Source of the DNA: JBBQXY01 sp051004815
GTDB lineage: Bacteria > Chloroflexota > Ktedonobacteria > Ktedonobacterales > Ktedonobacteraceae
Reading direction: 5' to 3'
Assembly: GCA_051004815.1 (NCBI GenBank)
Contig: JBPCJY010000245.1
Span: 1-64,000 of the forward strand
DNA: 64,000 nucleotides
A program made the position numbers and the translations under genes. This document shows, one piece after another, positions 49,874 through 59,197 of this stretch. Below the pieces are notes generated by a model. That model saw only the letters and a program-made list of their open reading frames with translations. It was not told the origin of the DNA and made no database searches. Every line of letters begins with the position of its first letter. The stretch's first letter is position 1.

Positions 49874-50977
49874 ATGGCCTATTCCAGCATCGAACCATCC
49901 AAAGAGATTACCCATAATCGCCGCTTGCTCAAGCCGATTCTGAGCTTACCAGTGTTTTACAAAGTATTGCTTGCCAATAGCTTGATTATCTTTTTTGGTG
50001 CCACAGGCGGCACCTGGCTGGCTTCCAACCTACACAATAGCCATCAAGCGTATGCTACGCCAACCTCTTTAGTCCTTTTTATCGTGGCGGGTTGGTTGGT
50101 GAGTATCGTGCTGAACTTTGTCGTCCTCCAGGTGGCCTTTCGGCCATTAATGGACCTGGGCAAGGTGATGAATCGGGTACAAGCGGGAGAGCGTTCATTA
50201 CGCGCTCCTACAACGGGAGTTGATCCAGAAGCCGATCAACTGGCCGACACCTTTAACATGATGCTCGAAGCCATTGATGACGCGACGCGACTACGCGCCA
50301 GCCAGATCATCAATGCGCAGGAGCAAGAGCGCAAACGCATTGCCCGTGAACTACACGATGAGACGAGCCAGGTTCTGACATCGCTGCTGATAAGCCTTGC
50401 CATCCTTGAAGAGTCCATTACGACTCAGGAGGCGCGGGATCGTATCGCCGACACACGCAAACTGGCGCACCAGACGTTGCGAGCCATCCGTAATTTGAGC
50501 ATTGACTTGCGCCCCAGTGCGCTCGATGATCTAGGGCTGCTACCGGCATTGCGCTGGTATGTCAAAGAATATCAACAAAAATGTTCGATTGAGGTTGAGT
50601 TCGCGGCAACAGGTTTTAAAGGCCGTCTACCGGCTGAAATGGAGACCGCCCTTTACCGTATAGTGCAAGAGTCGTTAACCAATACGGCTCGTCATGCCAA
50701 TGCACATAAGGTGGTCATCACGATGAGAGAAGATGAAAACATGGTGTTTGCTACCATCGCGGACGATGGCTGTGGCTTCGATATGGATGCACTGCGCAAA
50801 TCACTTGACCAGGAACAAGGGCTTGGACTGGCAGGGATGAACGAGCGTGCGCTTTTACTCGATGGCTCTCTCACTATCAATGCAAGTCCTGGCCGTGGCA
50901 CGATTATTGAGGTACAAATGCCGCTGGAGCCCACGGGAGGAATTGCTACGCCCATAGCGTCTGACGCCAGTCTATAA
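49874..50977 (+). CDS. NarL-type sensor histidine kinase
   Basis: 367 residues. Two transmembrane helices (YKVLLANSLIIFFGATGGTW and LVLFIVAGWLVSIVLNFVVL) enclose a very short outer loop, followed by HAMP, the HisKA_3 dimerisation box with phospho-His in ERKRIARELHDETSQVLTSL, and a HATPase domain (RIVQESLTNTARHANAHKVV, ADDGCGFDMD, GLGLAGMNERALLLDG). The small sensor loop suggests sensing in or near the membrane. ATG 49874 fits the promoter. The cognate regulator follows 195 bases later. Divergent from the cytochrome bc operon, which it might control. Confidence 0.92.
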   Translation: MAYSSIEPSKEITHNRRLLKPILSLPVFYKVLLANSLIIFFGATGGTWLASNLHNSHQAYATPTSLVLFIVAGWLVSIVLNFVVLQVAFRPLMDLGKVMNRVQAGERSLRAPTTGVDPEADQLADTFNMMLEAIDDATRLRASQIINAQEQERKRIARELHDETSQVLTSLLISLAILEESITTQEARDRIADTRKLAHQTLRAIRNLSIDLRPSALDDLGLLPALRWYVKEYQQKCSIEVEFAATGFKGRLPAEMETALYRIVQESLTNTARHANAHKVVITMREDENMVFATIADDGCGFDMDALRKSLDQEQGLGLAGMNERALLLDGSLTINASPGRGTIIEVQMPLEPTGGIATPIASDASL

Positions 50978-51020
50978 GCCTTGCAAAGGTAGGTTTTTTT
51001 CACCACCCAGTTCCAGAACC

Positions 51021-51086
51021 TGTCATTCTGAGCGCCGCGAAGAATCTCTCGTGGCAGGCAGATTCTTCGCTACGCTCAGAATGACA
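51021..51086. repeat. Dispersed palindromic repeat (TGTCATTCTGAGCG family)
   Basis: TGTCATTCTGAGCG and AGATTCTTCGC... form an imperfect long palindrome that ends in CGCTCAGAATGACA. A related copy lies at 56848-56921. Lies between the kinase and regulator genes of one two-component system. Confidence 0.8.
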
Positions 51087-51172
51087 AGGCGGGGAACCAG
51101 GCGTTGCAAAACCTCCCTGTGTAAGGGCCTATAAGTCCACTAGCACTTTATAGAAGACAGGATTTCACCAGG

Positions 51173-51823
51173 ATGAAGATACATATCTTGCTCGCCGATG
51201 ACCATACGATTCTGCGTGCTGGTTTGAAAATGATGCTGAACGCACAACCAGATATGGAGGTGGTAGGGGAAGCCCAAGATGGGCGGCACGCCATTTATGA
51301 AGCCCAGCGATTGCAGCCGGACATTATTCTCATGGATATCACCATGGCAGATATGAATGGCATTGAAGCGACGCGGCAGATCAAGAAGCTGCTGCCAGAA
51401 GTCAAGGTGCTAGTCTTAACGATGCACGAGAATGATGAATACGTCTTTCAAGCGTTGCGAGCAGGAGCATCAGGCTATATGCTCAAAGAGGCTGCCGATA
51501 CCGAATTGATTACCGCGCTGCACGTTGTTCAGAGTGGGCAATTTTACCTCTCGCCAACGGCACAATCTGTGATGGTGGGCGACTATCTCCAACGGGTACG
51601 CACCGGCGAGGAGCGCGATAGCTACAGCAGTTTGACAGAGCGAGAAAGGGAAATTCTGAAGCTGGTGGCGGAGGGGTATACCAATAACCAGATTGCTGAG
51701 CGTCTTGTGATTAGCCCAAAAACTGTGGATACGCATCGCACGCACGTCATGGACAAGCTTAATCTGCACAGCCGCGCCGAACTGGTAAAATATGCGATGC
51801 GACGCGGCTTGCTAGAAAATTGA
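51173..51823 (+). CDS. NarL/FixJ family response regulator
   Basis: 216 residues. Receiver domain (LLADDHTILRAGL, phospho-Asp in IILMDITMADM, VLTMHENDEYV, LKEAAD) and a C-terminal LuxR-type helix-turn-helix (LTEREREILKLVAEGYTNNQ, IAERLVISPKTVDTHRTHVM). Partner of the upstream sensor kinase and a DNA-binding transcription regulator. Gene order and strand fit a standard pair despite the palindromic repeat between them. Confidence 0.95.
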   Translation: MKIHILLADDHTILRAGLKMMLNAQPDMEVVGEAQDGRHAIYEAQRLQPDIILMDITMADMNGIEATRQIKKLLPEVKVLVLTMHENDEYVFQALRAGASGYMLKEAADTELITALHVVQSGQFYLSPTAQSVMVGDYLQRVRTGEERDSYSSLTEREREILKLVAEGYTNNQIAERLVISPKTVDTHRTHVMDKLNLHSRAELVKYAMRRGLLEN

Positions 51824-51851
51824 GTGACGCAAGATAAGGATGATAAGAGAG

Positions 51852-52199
51852 TTATTCCTCGTCCTCATCCTCAAAGCCACCACTCGTATCGCTCTCTTCC
51901 GCGAAATATTCGTCGCTATAGAAGCCAACATCTTTCCCCACATAGACGCTGACCAGGAAATCGTCGCGTGGCATATCGGCTGAGAGCACCAGGTCTTCGT
52001 CAATCTGCTCAATCAGTTTTGTTAAATCAGCCTCTTCGAGTTCCCGTTCTAAAATAAGCGTGCCATGCACCGCTGTCGTGGTAAAATGAATATCAACGGT
52101 TCCCAGGCGGTTGTTATTTTGCAGGTTGGTGCCCTGCATGATGTAATACCCCTCGGAGTACGGGGTGCGGAAATGCCGTTCAAAACGAATGTCGTCCAT
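51852..52199 (-). CDS. Hypothetical protein
   Basis: 115 residues, acidic, with a strongly acidic tail (SDTSGGFEDEDEE). The middle looks like alternating strands and helices (GTVDIHFTTTAVHGTLILER, ELEEADLTKLIEQIDEDLVL). No family recognised. It sits alone between the response regulator (convergent, gap 28 bases) and the zinc-ribbon gene. Function unknown. Confidence 0.7.
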   Translation of the reverse strand: MDDIRFERHFRTPYSEGYYIMQGTNLQNNNRLGTVDIHFTTTAVHGTLILERELEEADLTKLIEQIDEDLVLSADMPRDDFLVSVYVGKDVGFYSDEYFAEESDTSGGFEDEDEE

Positions 52200-52341
52200 A
52201 AAAGTGCTATATAAGCGCAGCCGCTATGTGTGCTGCGCCCTCCTTTCTCATACTGTGCGGTAGCTATTTAAGTTTCTCCTTGTAACTTACCACTGCCTGA
52301 GACAGTGCGCAAGTTTTGTGTGGACGGTAAGCTCCTGTTGG

Positions 52342-53781
52342 TTATGCGACAAATTGGAATGATGAGCGCATAGCAGAAAAGGCGTATTGCTCTTCCTGCG
52401 CATATGTTGTTTGCGGGGCCAATTGCATGATGGTATAGACCTTCTGCTGATGCATCGTGGCAAAGAGCGTCTCAGTATAGGTGGCCCCATTAATCAAGAC
52501 AGTGCCTTGCAGTTGCTGCCACGAGGTTCCGGCAAAAGTTTGTGCCGCACCAGGCTTTACTGCGGTCATAGTCAACTGGGTGGCCTCTTGTTGCAGGTAC
52601 TTGTTGACATCGCCGCCACTTGTAGGCGCGAAGACAATGGTAAAACGCGCCGTCTGGCTGCTGTCAGCCAGTTGCACAGTTGATTTTTGGGCCTCTACCC
52701 TGGCAGTCCACCCACGCGGATATTGCAAAGAAACACCCATCTGCGTGTTAGAAAATGTTTGTTGTGGCTGCGTGACCCCAGCTACCGTGAAGGGCTGATA
52801 AAGAACAAGCCACGTAGCTATGCCACCACCGACAAGCAGCAGCAAGAGAACTAGCAGCACAATAGTCATTGATTTGCGGCTCTTACGCTTTTCAGGTCGC
52901 CTCGCGGAAGGTACCGCAACGAGAGGAGGTGGAGTCTGCCGTAGATTGTGCGTTGAAACCACAGGCGGGGCTACCTGATAATCCTGGTCAAAGCTACCGG
53001 TGGTACGTTGAGGCGGCGATGAAGCAGTAGACGATTGTTGTCGCACCGTTGTTCGCCCGTGAGGGTCGTCTTGCTGTTGCCATGGCTGATGTTGTTGTTC
53101 GTCCACTACCGACCGAGACACGGTATTTGGCTTCACGCTCCTATGAGTTACCATAGGAACAGTATCAAGCTGATCTACGTTAGCTGAAAGAGCCGCCTGG
53201 CCTTTTCGCGAAGGTGTATTGATAGGAGGTCGCGGTTTTATCGTGCTGGGAGCTTCCGCGACAAGAGGCCGTGTAGGTAAATCCTCTACCTCATCATTGT
53301 CAAGCGGACGTTGTTTCTGCCTGATCTGGGTACGCGCATCTTGCTCAGTCTTACCGGTTGGTTGGCCTTGCTCCCATACCTTGACACGCAACTCACGAGC
53401 AGAAGAGGGTGTTTGTAGTTCAGGCCCTTGCGCAGGGAAATCAAGCTGCGGAACATTGCTATCACTACCGGAGGTTTGGGGAAATGGCTGTTGTCGATCT
53501 CTTACACTATTTGATGGGACGCTAGCATGTACCCCATTTTCAAGCTGATTCATCCAGGCAGGGGGCTTATCTGGCAGAGTACTCCGTGTAGGGCGCGAAG
53601 GCGGACGCTGCTGCGTCACCGATTCGCGCATACCTCCCTCGCTATTGTCAGCTTGCGCTGAGATAGGCGAGACGTTCGGCTTGGGAGTGAGGGGATGTGA
53701 TGGAACGAGGGTTCCGCAGATATTACAAAAACGAGCATTTTCCTTTAAAACTGTCCCGCAATGGGTACATTGTATAGCCAC
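52342..53781 (-). CDS. Zinc-ribbon membrane protein with long disordered linker
   Basis: 479 residues. An N-terminal zinc ribbon (CTHCGTVLKENARFCNICGT) is followed by about 280 residues of Pro/Gln/Ser/Thr-rich linker, a single transmembrane helix (MTIVLLVLLLLLVGGGIATW near residue 310) and an outer C-terminal domain of ~140 residues (MGVSLQYPRGWTARVEAQKS, TARFTIVFAPTSGGDVNKYL) of the PsbP/LpqN-like type. The role is unknown; such layout suggests a cytoplasmic sensor of zinc-ribbon type tied to an outer binding domain. Start is GTG with GGAGAG upstream. Confidence 0.75.
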   Translation of the reverse strand: MAIQCTHCGTVLKENARFCNICGTLVPSHPLTPKPNVSPISAQADNSEGGMRESVTQQRPPSRPTRSTLPDKPPAWMNQLENGVHASVPSNSVRDRQQPFPQTSGSDSNVPQLDFPAQGPELQTPSSARELRVKVWEQGQPTGKTEQDARTQIRQKQRPLDNDEVEDLPTRPLVAEAPSTIKPRPPINTPSRKGQAALSANVDQLDTVPMVTHRSVKPNTVSRSVVDEQQHQPWQQQDDPHGRTTVRQQSSTASSPPQRTTGSFDQDYQVAPPVVSTHNLRQTPPPLVAVPSARRPEKRKSRKSMTIVLLVLLLLLVGGGIATWLVLYQPFTVAGVTQPQQTFSNTQMGVSLQYPRGWTARVEAQKSTVQLADSSQTARFTIVFAPTSGGDVNKYLQQEATQLTMTAVKPGAAQTFAGTSWQQLQGTVLINGATYTETLFATMHQQKVYTIMQLAPQTTYAQEEQYAFSAMRSSFQFVA

Positions 53782-53896
53782 GGAACTCTCCTACATCTTG
53801 GTTTAGCCAACGTTTGTTATAGCTATAACGGTACCCTACAGGGGATATTCCGTCAAGTAGCAGCACTCATTATAGTACGTATAGTTAGCTTTCCTG

Positions 53897-55132
53897 CTAT
53901 TTCAGTCGCAATAAAGCTTCGCGCTCAGTAACTGTAGGCAAAGGTTGTTGGTTTTTGACGATCTCCACCAACTTCTTCCGACCTTTGGGACTACCGATCA
54001 TCAGTACCCCGACCAACTTGTTCTCGCGAAAGAAGAGCTTGCGATAATTTTCATTGCCCTTCTCGCCGGGCTCGCGTAAAGCGAGACATTCTAACTCAGG
54101 GTTATTCGATTCCGCTGTTCCTACGACGGCAATATTCACGTCAAAGAGCGGGCTGGTATAGGTTGGAACATCGTTATACGCCTGATGCCCACCCGCCATA
54201 TTGACAGCAACGATACGCCCGTGAGCCAGGGCGTTATCCCATGTTCCCATGGTATGGTGTTCATCCACCGTCGTATCAAAGAATTCAGCGATATCGCCAG
54301 CCGCGAAGACGCCCGGTACATTTGTCGCCAGGTATTCATCGACGACAACTCCACGACAAGTTTCAACGGGAGTATTGGCCAGTATCTGCGTATTGAGCGT
54401 GATACCGAGGCCAACACCGATCATATCAGCCTGGATAGTGCGGCCCTGCTTCGTTTTCACGTAGCCCGGCACGCCATTTTGCGGCACGACAGACTCGATT
54501 TCATCGCCGTGAATGACTTCAACGCCAAATTTCCTGGCAATGTTATCTACTACCGCGCCGCCTTCAGGGTCCAATGCACTGCGCAGCCAGTAAGGCCCAC
54601 GCATGAGCCAGGTTGTGTTAAGTTTGCGGACGGCGAAGCCATCGCATAACTCGTAAGAAATAAAGCTACCACCATAGGCCAGGGCTGTACGTGACTCAAG
54701 CATCCGCGCTATGATGCTCTTGGTGTCGTCGAGGGTCACAAAGTTATAAATATGCCTGGTGCCTTGTACTCCTGGTACGGTCAGTGGATTGGCCCAGCCA
54801 CCGGTGGCAATGAGCAAGGCGTCATAGGGAAGATGCAGGCCAGTATCAGTCACGACAACCCGCTCATCAGTATGTACGCTAGTGACAAGCGTTTCCGTTA
54901 CCAGTTGAATGTTTCTCTGTTCATGCCAGGCAAAATCACGAATCATGACCTTTTGCTCAACGATCACGCCTTGTAAGAAACGGGGCAGAGAAACACGATT
55001 ATAAAGAGGGTACTGTTCATTTGTTAGCAGATGAATACTGCAAGTAGGATCATTTTTACGAAGGGTTTCGGCAGCCGTGGTTCCCGCCACCCCGTTGCCG
55101 ATGATAACATAGCGTTTATCGTGCGTTGCCAA
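53897..55132 (-). CDS. NAD(P)/FAD-dependent oxidoreductase
   Basis: 411 residues in the nitrite-reductase/rubredoxin-reductase-like pyridine nucleotide-disulfide family. FAD site VIIGNGVAGTTAAETLRKND at the N-terminus, LLIATGGWANPLTVPG at the second strand, and the C-terminal FAD segment VPGVFAAGDIAEFFD. The NAD-site glycines in LAYGGSFISYELCDGFA deviate from the usual Gly-x-Gly-x2-Gly. Redox partner unknown; no ferredoxin or nitrite reductase neighbour. Monocistronic, with two hairpins upstream between it and the transporter gene. Confidence 0.88.
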   Translation of the reverse strand: MATHDKRYVIIGNGVAGTTAAETLRKNDPTCSIHLLTNEQYPLYNRVSLPRFLQGVIVEQKVMIRDFAWHEQRNIQLVTETLVTSVHTDERVVVTDTGLHLPYDALLIATGGWANPLTVPGVQGTRHIYNFVTLDDTKSIIARMLESRTALAYGGSFISYELCDGFAVRKLNTTWLMRGPYWLRSALDPEGGAVVDNIARKFGVEVIHGDEIESVVPQNGVPGYVKTKQGRTIQADMIGVGLGITLNTQILANTPVETCRGVVVDEYLATNVPGVFAAGDIAEFFDTTVDEHHTMGTWDNALAHGRIVAVNMAGGHQAYNDVPTYTSPLFDVNIAVVGTAESNNPELECLALREPGEKGNENYRKLFFRENKLVGVLMIGSPKGRKKLVEIVKNQQPLPTVTEREALLRLK

Positions 55133-55234
55133 GTAATCTGTCTCCTTGCTCGCTTGATGTGTTTGCTCAAGTTCTGTTAATACGATGGGATTTTAGCATA
55201 GTTTCTCTCATAACGCTATAGTTTCAGGAAAAAG

Positions 55235-55275
55235 ATGTGCTCTTCTCCCTGTCCGCGACAGGGAGAAGAGCACAT
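55235..55275. terminator. Perfect hairpin 1 after the Nramp gene
   Basis: ATGTGCTCTTCTCCCTGTC pairs with GACAGGGAGAAGAGCACAT (19 bases) around a three-base loop. No T tract. Confidence 0.75.
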
Positions 55276-55281
55276 GTATGC

Positions 55282-55334
55282 TGTGGAGATGAGAGTTGTG
55301 CCAGTCTGCGGCTGGCACAACTCTCATCTCCACA
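55282..55334. terminator. Perfect hairpin 2 after the Nramp gene
   Basis: TGTGGAGATGAGAGTTGTGC, continuing for 23 bases, pairs perfectly around a seven-base loop. It lies six bases after hairpin 1 and unrelated to it in sequence. Together they separate the Nramp and oxidoreductase genes. Confidence 0.75.
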
Positions 55335-55358
55335 TTGGAAAAGGCTTTTGCAAAGATC

Positions 55359-56669
55359 TTAGAAGAGAGTTACGAGCAAAATGACATTGAGAACAGTGAC
55401 GGCTAGCAAGAGGGCAGCATTCATAATATTGGTGTTGCGAGTATTCACGAGTGCGCCCATCAGGTCTTTACGGCGCGTTAACAGCACAACGAAGAGCATG
55501 GTAAAAGGCAATTGCAAGCTCAAGATGACCTGGCTGATGACCAGGACCTCTATAGAGGAAACATTGAACGCAATGACAATCAAGGCAGGCACCATGGTCA
55601 TCAAACGCCAGACCCATATTTCGACATGCTTGCCCAGGAAGCCTTGCAACACGATCTGACCGGCTAATGTTCCGGTCGTTGAGGAGGATAGGCCCGATGC
55701 AAGCAGCCCTATGCCAAAAGCGATGCTGGCAAACACGCCCAAAGCTGGTGTTAATGTGACATAGGCTGTCTGTAGATCGAGTTGCGACGGATCGACATGA
55801 TGGAAAAAGACCGCTCCCGCGACTATCAACATGGCGGCATTGACCAGGAAGGCTATGTTCAGTGCTGCCACGGCATCAATCTTCGCCAGTCGCAAGACCT
55901 TGAGCCGCTCCTGGGCGGGGGCGGCAGGGCTGCTTAAACGCTGAAAGGCCAGATGCGAATGCAGAAACACATTATGCGGCATAACCGTCGCGCCTAAAAT
56001 GCCGACAGCCACGAGGATACTGCCTGTCGAAACCTGCGGCACGGTCAAGTGTAAAGCTACCATACTCCAGTTGGGATGCACCAATGTCGTTTCATAAAGA
56101 TAGGCCAGGCCGATAACAGAGACCAAACCAATAATGGCATATTCAACCTTGCGGAAGCCCCAACGACTCAGTCCTAACATAGCCATGACGATAGCCCCAG
56201 TGATAATTGCGGAGATAAAAAGCGGAATATGAAAGAGAATATTGAAACCCAAAGCACCACCCAGCACTTCGGCCAGATCGGTTGCCATCATGGCGATGGC
56301 AGTTGTAATACCCATGAAAATGACGACGGGGCGCGAATATTGTTCGCGAATCAATTGGGCCAGGTCTTTGCCCGTAGCAATGCCGAGCTTCGCGGAGGAA
56401 ATTTGTAAGAAGATAGCGATAATATTACTGACCAGAATCACCCACAACAGTTCATAGCCAAAACCAGCACCGGCGGCGAGATTCGTACCCCAATTACCAG
56501 GGTCCATGTAGCCTACGCTAATAAGGAATCCTGGCCCTAATGCTCCCAAAATCTCACGCAGCCCTATGCCCCAACGGTTTTTGCGGAGACCTCGCCACCG
56601 CTTGAGCACGCGTACGCTCAATGGCAACGTGTACTCTACCTTCTTGCCGCTTTGTGTTAAGAACGCCAT
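55359..56669 (-). CDS. Nramp family divalent metal transporter
   Basis: 436 residues with eleven hydrophobic segments; a manganese/iron importer driven by protons. The helix-1 metal site is GYMDPGNWGTNLAAG (DPGN), and the helix-6 partner is GATVMPHNVFLHSHL (MPH). ATG 56669 follows GAGGAG; an in-frame start at 56726 has no site. A palindrome AGTTTGCAAACT 70 bases upstream may be the operator of a metal-responsive repressor. Confidence 0.94.
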   Translation of the reverse strand: MAFLTQSGKKVEYTLPLSVRVLKRWRGLRKNRWGIGLREILGALGPGFLISVGYMDPGNWGTNLAAGAGFGYELLWVILVSNIIAIFLQISSAKLGIATGKDLAQLIREQYSRPVVIFMGITTAIAMMATDLAEVLGGALGFNILFHIPLFISAIITGAIVMAMLGLSRWGFRKVEYAIIGLVSVIGLAYLYETTLVHPNWSMVALHLTVPQVSTGSILVAVGILGATVMPHNVFLHSHLAFQRLSSPAAPAQERLKVLRLAKIDAVAALNIAFLVNAAMLIVAGAVFFHHVDPSQLDLQTAYVTLTPALGVFASIAFGIGLLASGLSSSTTGTLAGQIVLQGFLGKHVEIWVWRLMTMVPALIVIAFNVSSIEVLVISQVILSLQLPFTMLFVVLLTRRKDLMGALVNTRNTNIMNAALLLAVTVLNVILLVTLF

Positions 56670-56739
56670 ATACTCTCTCCTCAAGGTTTTCTCAGCTATC
56701 TCTCTAGTCGTCACGTTGGCTTGCAAGCAGTATTACGAT

Positions 56740-56751
56740 AGTTTGCAAACT
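56740..56751. promoter_or_regulatory. Operator candidate upstream of the Nramp gene
   Basis: AGTTTGCAAACT is a perfect palindrome in a very AT-rich stretch about 70 bases before the start codon. A DtxR/MntR-like or Fur-like regulator would fit the gene, but none of their consensus sites matches exactly. Confidence 0.35.
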
Positions 56752-56827
56752 GTAAATAAATATTTTTACGTCGCTAAAAAATATTATACCATCAAATTGA
56801 AAGATTAGCAAGGAGAAAATAAAATCA

Positions 56828-56973
56828 GCAGATATTTGGAGAGAAGGGCTGTCATGCTGAGCGGAGCGAAGCATCTCTGCTCGGCCAGCAGACAGATTCT
56901 TCGCTGCGGCTCAGAATGACAGTCAGGACATCTCTCACGTCCGCTCACGGGACCTCTTCTCTCCAAATGTCTG
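56828..56973. repeat. 146-base palindromic repeat element with 18-base terminal inverted repeats
   Basis: CAGATATTTGGAGAGAAG at 56828-56845 returns inverted at 56956-56973 with one mismatch. Inside lies the palindrome CTGTCATGCTGAGC ... CAGAATGACAG (56848-56921) that is related to 51021-51086. Such small elements with no gene resemble MITEs. Confidence 0.75.
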
Positions 56974-57000
56974 TAAAATCAAATCGTAGCTCTGCTAAAA

Positions 57001-57041
57001 AATACGCGTGAGAACATCCAGCGAATGCTCTCACGCGTATT
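57001..57041 (-). terminator. Intrinsic terminator of the M32 peptidase gene
   Basis: Minus strand: AATACGCGTGAGA pairs with TCTCACGCGTATT around a central loop, followed by TTTTTT. It is 30 bases after the stop codon at 57071. Confidence 0.85.
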
Positions 57042-57070
57042 TATGCGATAGGAGGAGGTCTGCTAATCCG

Positions 57071-58621
57071 TTAGGATAATGAGTAGATCTGCTCGAATTT
57101 GTTGGTCAGGTAGTGTGTGAAGTACGATGGGTCAGGAGCTTCGCCGGTCACTCGCTGCATCAGGTCTTCCGGTAAGTAGATCGCGCCCACGGCATACATA
57201 TGCTCACGCAGCCAGTCATGAACGAAGGATGTATCGCCTGTGGTTAAACGCGCATCAAAGTCCGGGAAGACGGCATGAAGTTTGTGGAAAATCTGTGCAG
57301 CATAGAGATTGCCCAACGTGTAGGTTGGGAAGTAGCCAAAGCCACCAGTCCAGTGGACATCTTGCAGCACACCATCCGCGTCACTCGGTGGTTCAATACC
57401 GAGATATTCACGGTACTTGGCGTTCCACAGTGCTGGCAGTGTTTCTACAGCTACTTCGCCATTGATCATGGCCTTCTCTAGCTCGTAACGCACCATGATG
57501 TGCAAGTTATACGTAACCTCGTCGGCTTCAACACGAATCAGGCTGGGTTCGACTTTGCTCAGGGCGCGGGCGAAAGTGGCAACATCTACCTGCGAGAATT
57601 GCTCTGGGAAAGCTTCCTGCACTGCCGCATACTGTCCTTGCCAGAAGGGTAATGAACGTCCAATGCCGTTTTCCCAGAGGCGCGACTGTGACTCGTGTGC
57701 GCCCATGGATGCTCCACCAACAACGGGCGTGCGTACCAGACGCGGATCACTGCCCTGTTCATAAAGAGCGTGACCGCCTTCATGGATAGCCGCCATAATA
57801 GACATGGGGAGGAAATGTGCATTGGTACGCGTGGTGACACGTACATCGAAGGGACTGCCAAAGCTGGTAGTGAAGGGATGAGGAGACTGAGCAAGCTGGC
57901 CGCGTGAGAAGTCGTAGTGCATAGTGCGCAATAAACGATCACACAAGGCCAGTTGTGTATCGACGGCAAAATCGCCTTCCAGGCAGGAAGCATCCACGGT
58001 ATTGCCGCTGGCTTCAATGCGCTGTAACAACGTTTTACTGGTCTCACGGATGGGGCCAAATAAGGCGTCGAGCTTGCGCACTGTCATGCCTGGTTCATAT
58101 TCGTTCAGCAGGGCGTCGTAGCGCGTCTCGCTATAGCCTAATCTATCGGCGATCTCACGCTGCAAGGCAATCATGCGAGTCAGCCATGGTGCGAACTGGG
58201 CAAAATTGTTGTGCTCTCTGGCGTTGTGCCAGGCCTCGTAACTTGAAGCCTGGACGCGTGCCAATTCTTCTACCAAGGTACGCGGCAATTTGGTTGAACG
58301 CTGCTGGATGCGCAGAGCTTCGCGCACGAGGCCACGGTCGGCGTCCGAATAGGTCGCCTGTTGCACAACGGTTTCCAGTTCATTCAGTAGATTGCCCAGA
58401 TGGGAAGAGGTCCAGCGTTCGTGCAAAACCCCTTGCAAGGTAGCCATTTGATGACCACGCACTTCGGCTGCTCCGCCTGGCATAGCGGTATTCTGATCCC
58501 ATTCCGCGAGGCTTCCCAGGGCCTGGAGATCGGCTATGCTATGCACAAAGTCGAGCAATTCGCGAATACGCACATCGCTCTCGGTAAATTCAGGGACTAT
58601 TTTATGATTTTGTTGTAGCAT
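57071..58621 (-). CDS. M32 family metallocarboxypeptidase
   Basis: 516 residues, the usual length of thermostable carboxypeptidase 1 relatives. The zinc site is HEGGHALYEQG (HExxH variant HEGGH) with the third ligand Glu in the following SRLWENGIGRS helix. Other family segments: AEWDQNTAMPGGA, ETRYDALLNEYEPGMT, PHPFTTSFGSPFDVRVTTR and GFGYFPTYTLGNLYAAQIF. It removes C-terminal residues from peptides in the cytoplasm. Transcribed alone and ended by a T-rich terminator. Confidence 0.95.
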   Translation of the reverse strand: MLQQNHKIVPEFTESDVRIRELLDFVHSIADLQALGSLAEWDQNTAMPGGAAEVRGHQMATLQGVLHERWTSSHLGNLLNELETVVQQATYSDADRGLVREALRIQQRSTKLPRTLVEELARVQASSYEAWHNAREHNNFAQFAPWLTRMIALQREIADRLGYSETRYDALLNEYEPGMTVRKLDALFGPIRETSKTLLQRIEASGNTVDASCLEGDFAVDTQLALCDRLLRTMHYDFSRGQLAQSPHPFTTSFGSPFDVRVTTRTNAHFLPMSIMAAIHEGGHALYEQGSDPRLVRTPVVGGASMGAHESQSRLWENGIGRSLPFWQGQYAAVQEAFPEQFSQVDVATFARALSKVEPSLIRVEADEVTYNLHIMVRYELEKAMINGEVAVETLPALWNAKYREYLGIEPPSDADGVLQDVHWTGGFGYFPTYTLGNLYAAQIFHKLHAVFPDFDARLTTGDTSFVHDWLREHMYAVGAIYLPEDLMQRVTGEAPDPSYFTHYLTNKFEQIYSLS

Positions 58622-58858
58622 TGTTGCTTTTTATACCTTCCTTTAACATGTCCTATTACGCGTGGCACAATACCATAGCAGCGCAAAAACCACGCGAGTA
58701 TGTTTCCTTAGTATACAGGGAAATGCGTTTTTTTGCACGGAGTATGCTGCTTAAACTGATAGTAAGGTTGGTTCTCGGACCGGTTTGGTGGAAGGCTCTA
58801 GCATATCTCAGCAAAGATTACAAATGAAAGGAGCCGCAAAAGGTCTAAATCAGCCTGA

Positions 58859-59071
58859 CTAGGGTTGGTCTGCTACATCTTCAATCAGCGCGGTCACAGG
58901 CACTTCAAGGGCCTTGCCAAGCCGCTCTAACACATCAAAGTCCACATGCCGATAGGGGTCATGCCACAATCGTCGGATGGTGCTGAGTCCGACATCCGCC
59001 TTGCGTGAGAGCGTTGAGATATTATACCCCTGCTGTTCTGCTATCTCCCGTACTTTTAACCGTACTGCCAT
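58859..59071 (-). CDS. XRE family HTH regulator
   Basis: 70 residues forming a single Cro/CI-type helix-turn-helix: VREIAEQQGYNISTLSRKAD, VGLSTIRRLWHDPYRHVDFD, VLERLGKALEVPVTALIED. ATG 59071 follows AAGGGGAAGG; the longer frame from 59143 would read through the shared promoter region. It lies divergent from a small unknown gene, an arrangement common for regulators of their neighbour. Confidence 0.85.
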   Translation of the reverse strand: MAVRLKVREIAEQQGYNISTLSRKADVGLSTIRRLWHDPYRHVDFDVLERLGKALEVPVTALIEDVADQP

Positions 59072-59118
59072 ACCTTCCCCTTGAGCGTTCTTGTGCTGAT
59101 TGTAACAAAGAATATTTC

Positions 59119-59172
59119 TTGACGGAACTATCATTCGTGACATATCATATATGAAAGTTCATACATGACATA
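59119..59172. promoter_or_regulatory. Divergent promoter and operator region of the XRE gene and its neighbour
   Basis: Plus strand promoter: TTGACG (59119-59124), 18 bases, TATCAT (59143-59148). Overlapping it are two direct copies of TGACATATC (from about 59139 and 59166) and an inverted repeat ATGAA-AG-TTCAT between them. The XRE protein is the obvious candidate to bind here. Confidence 0.6.
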
Positions 59173-59197
59173 TCGACAAAGAAGGGAAGGTACGGCA

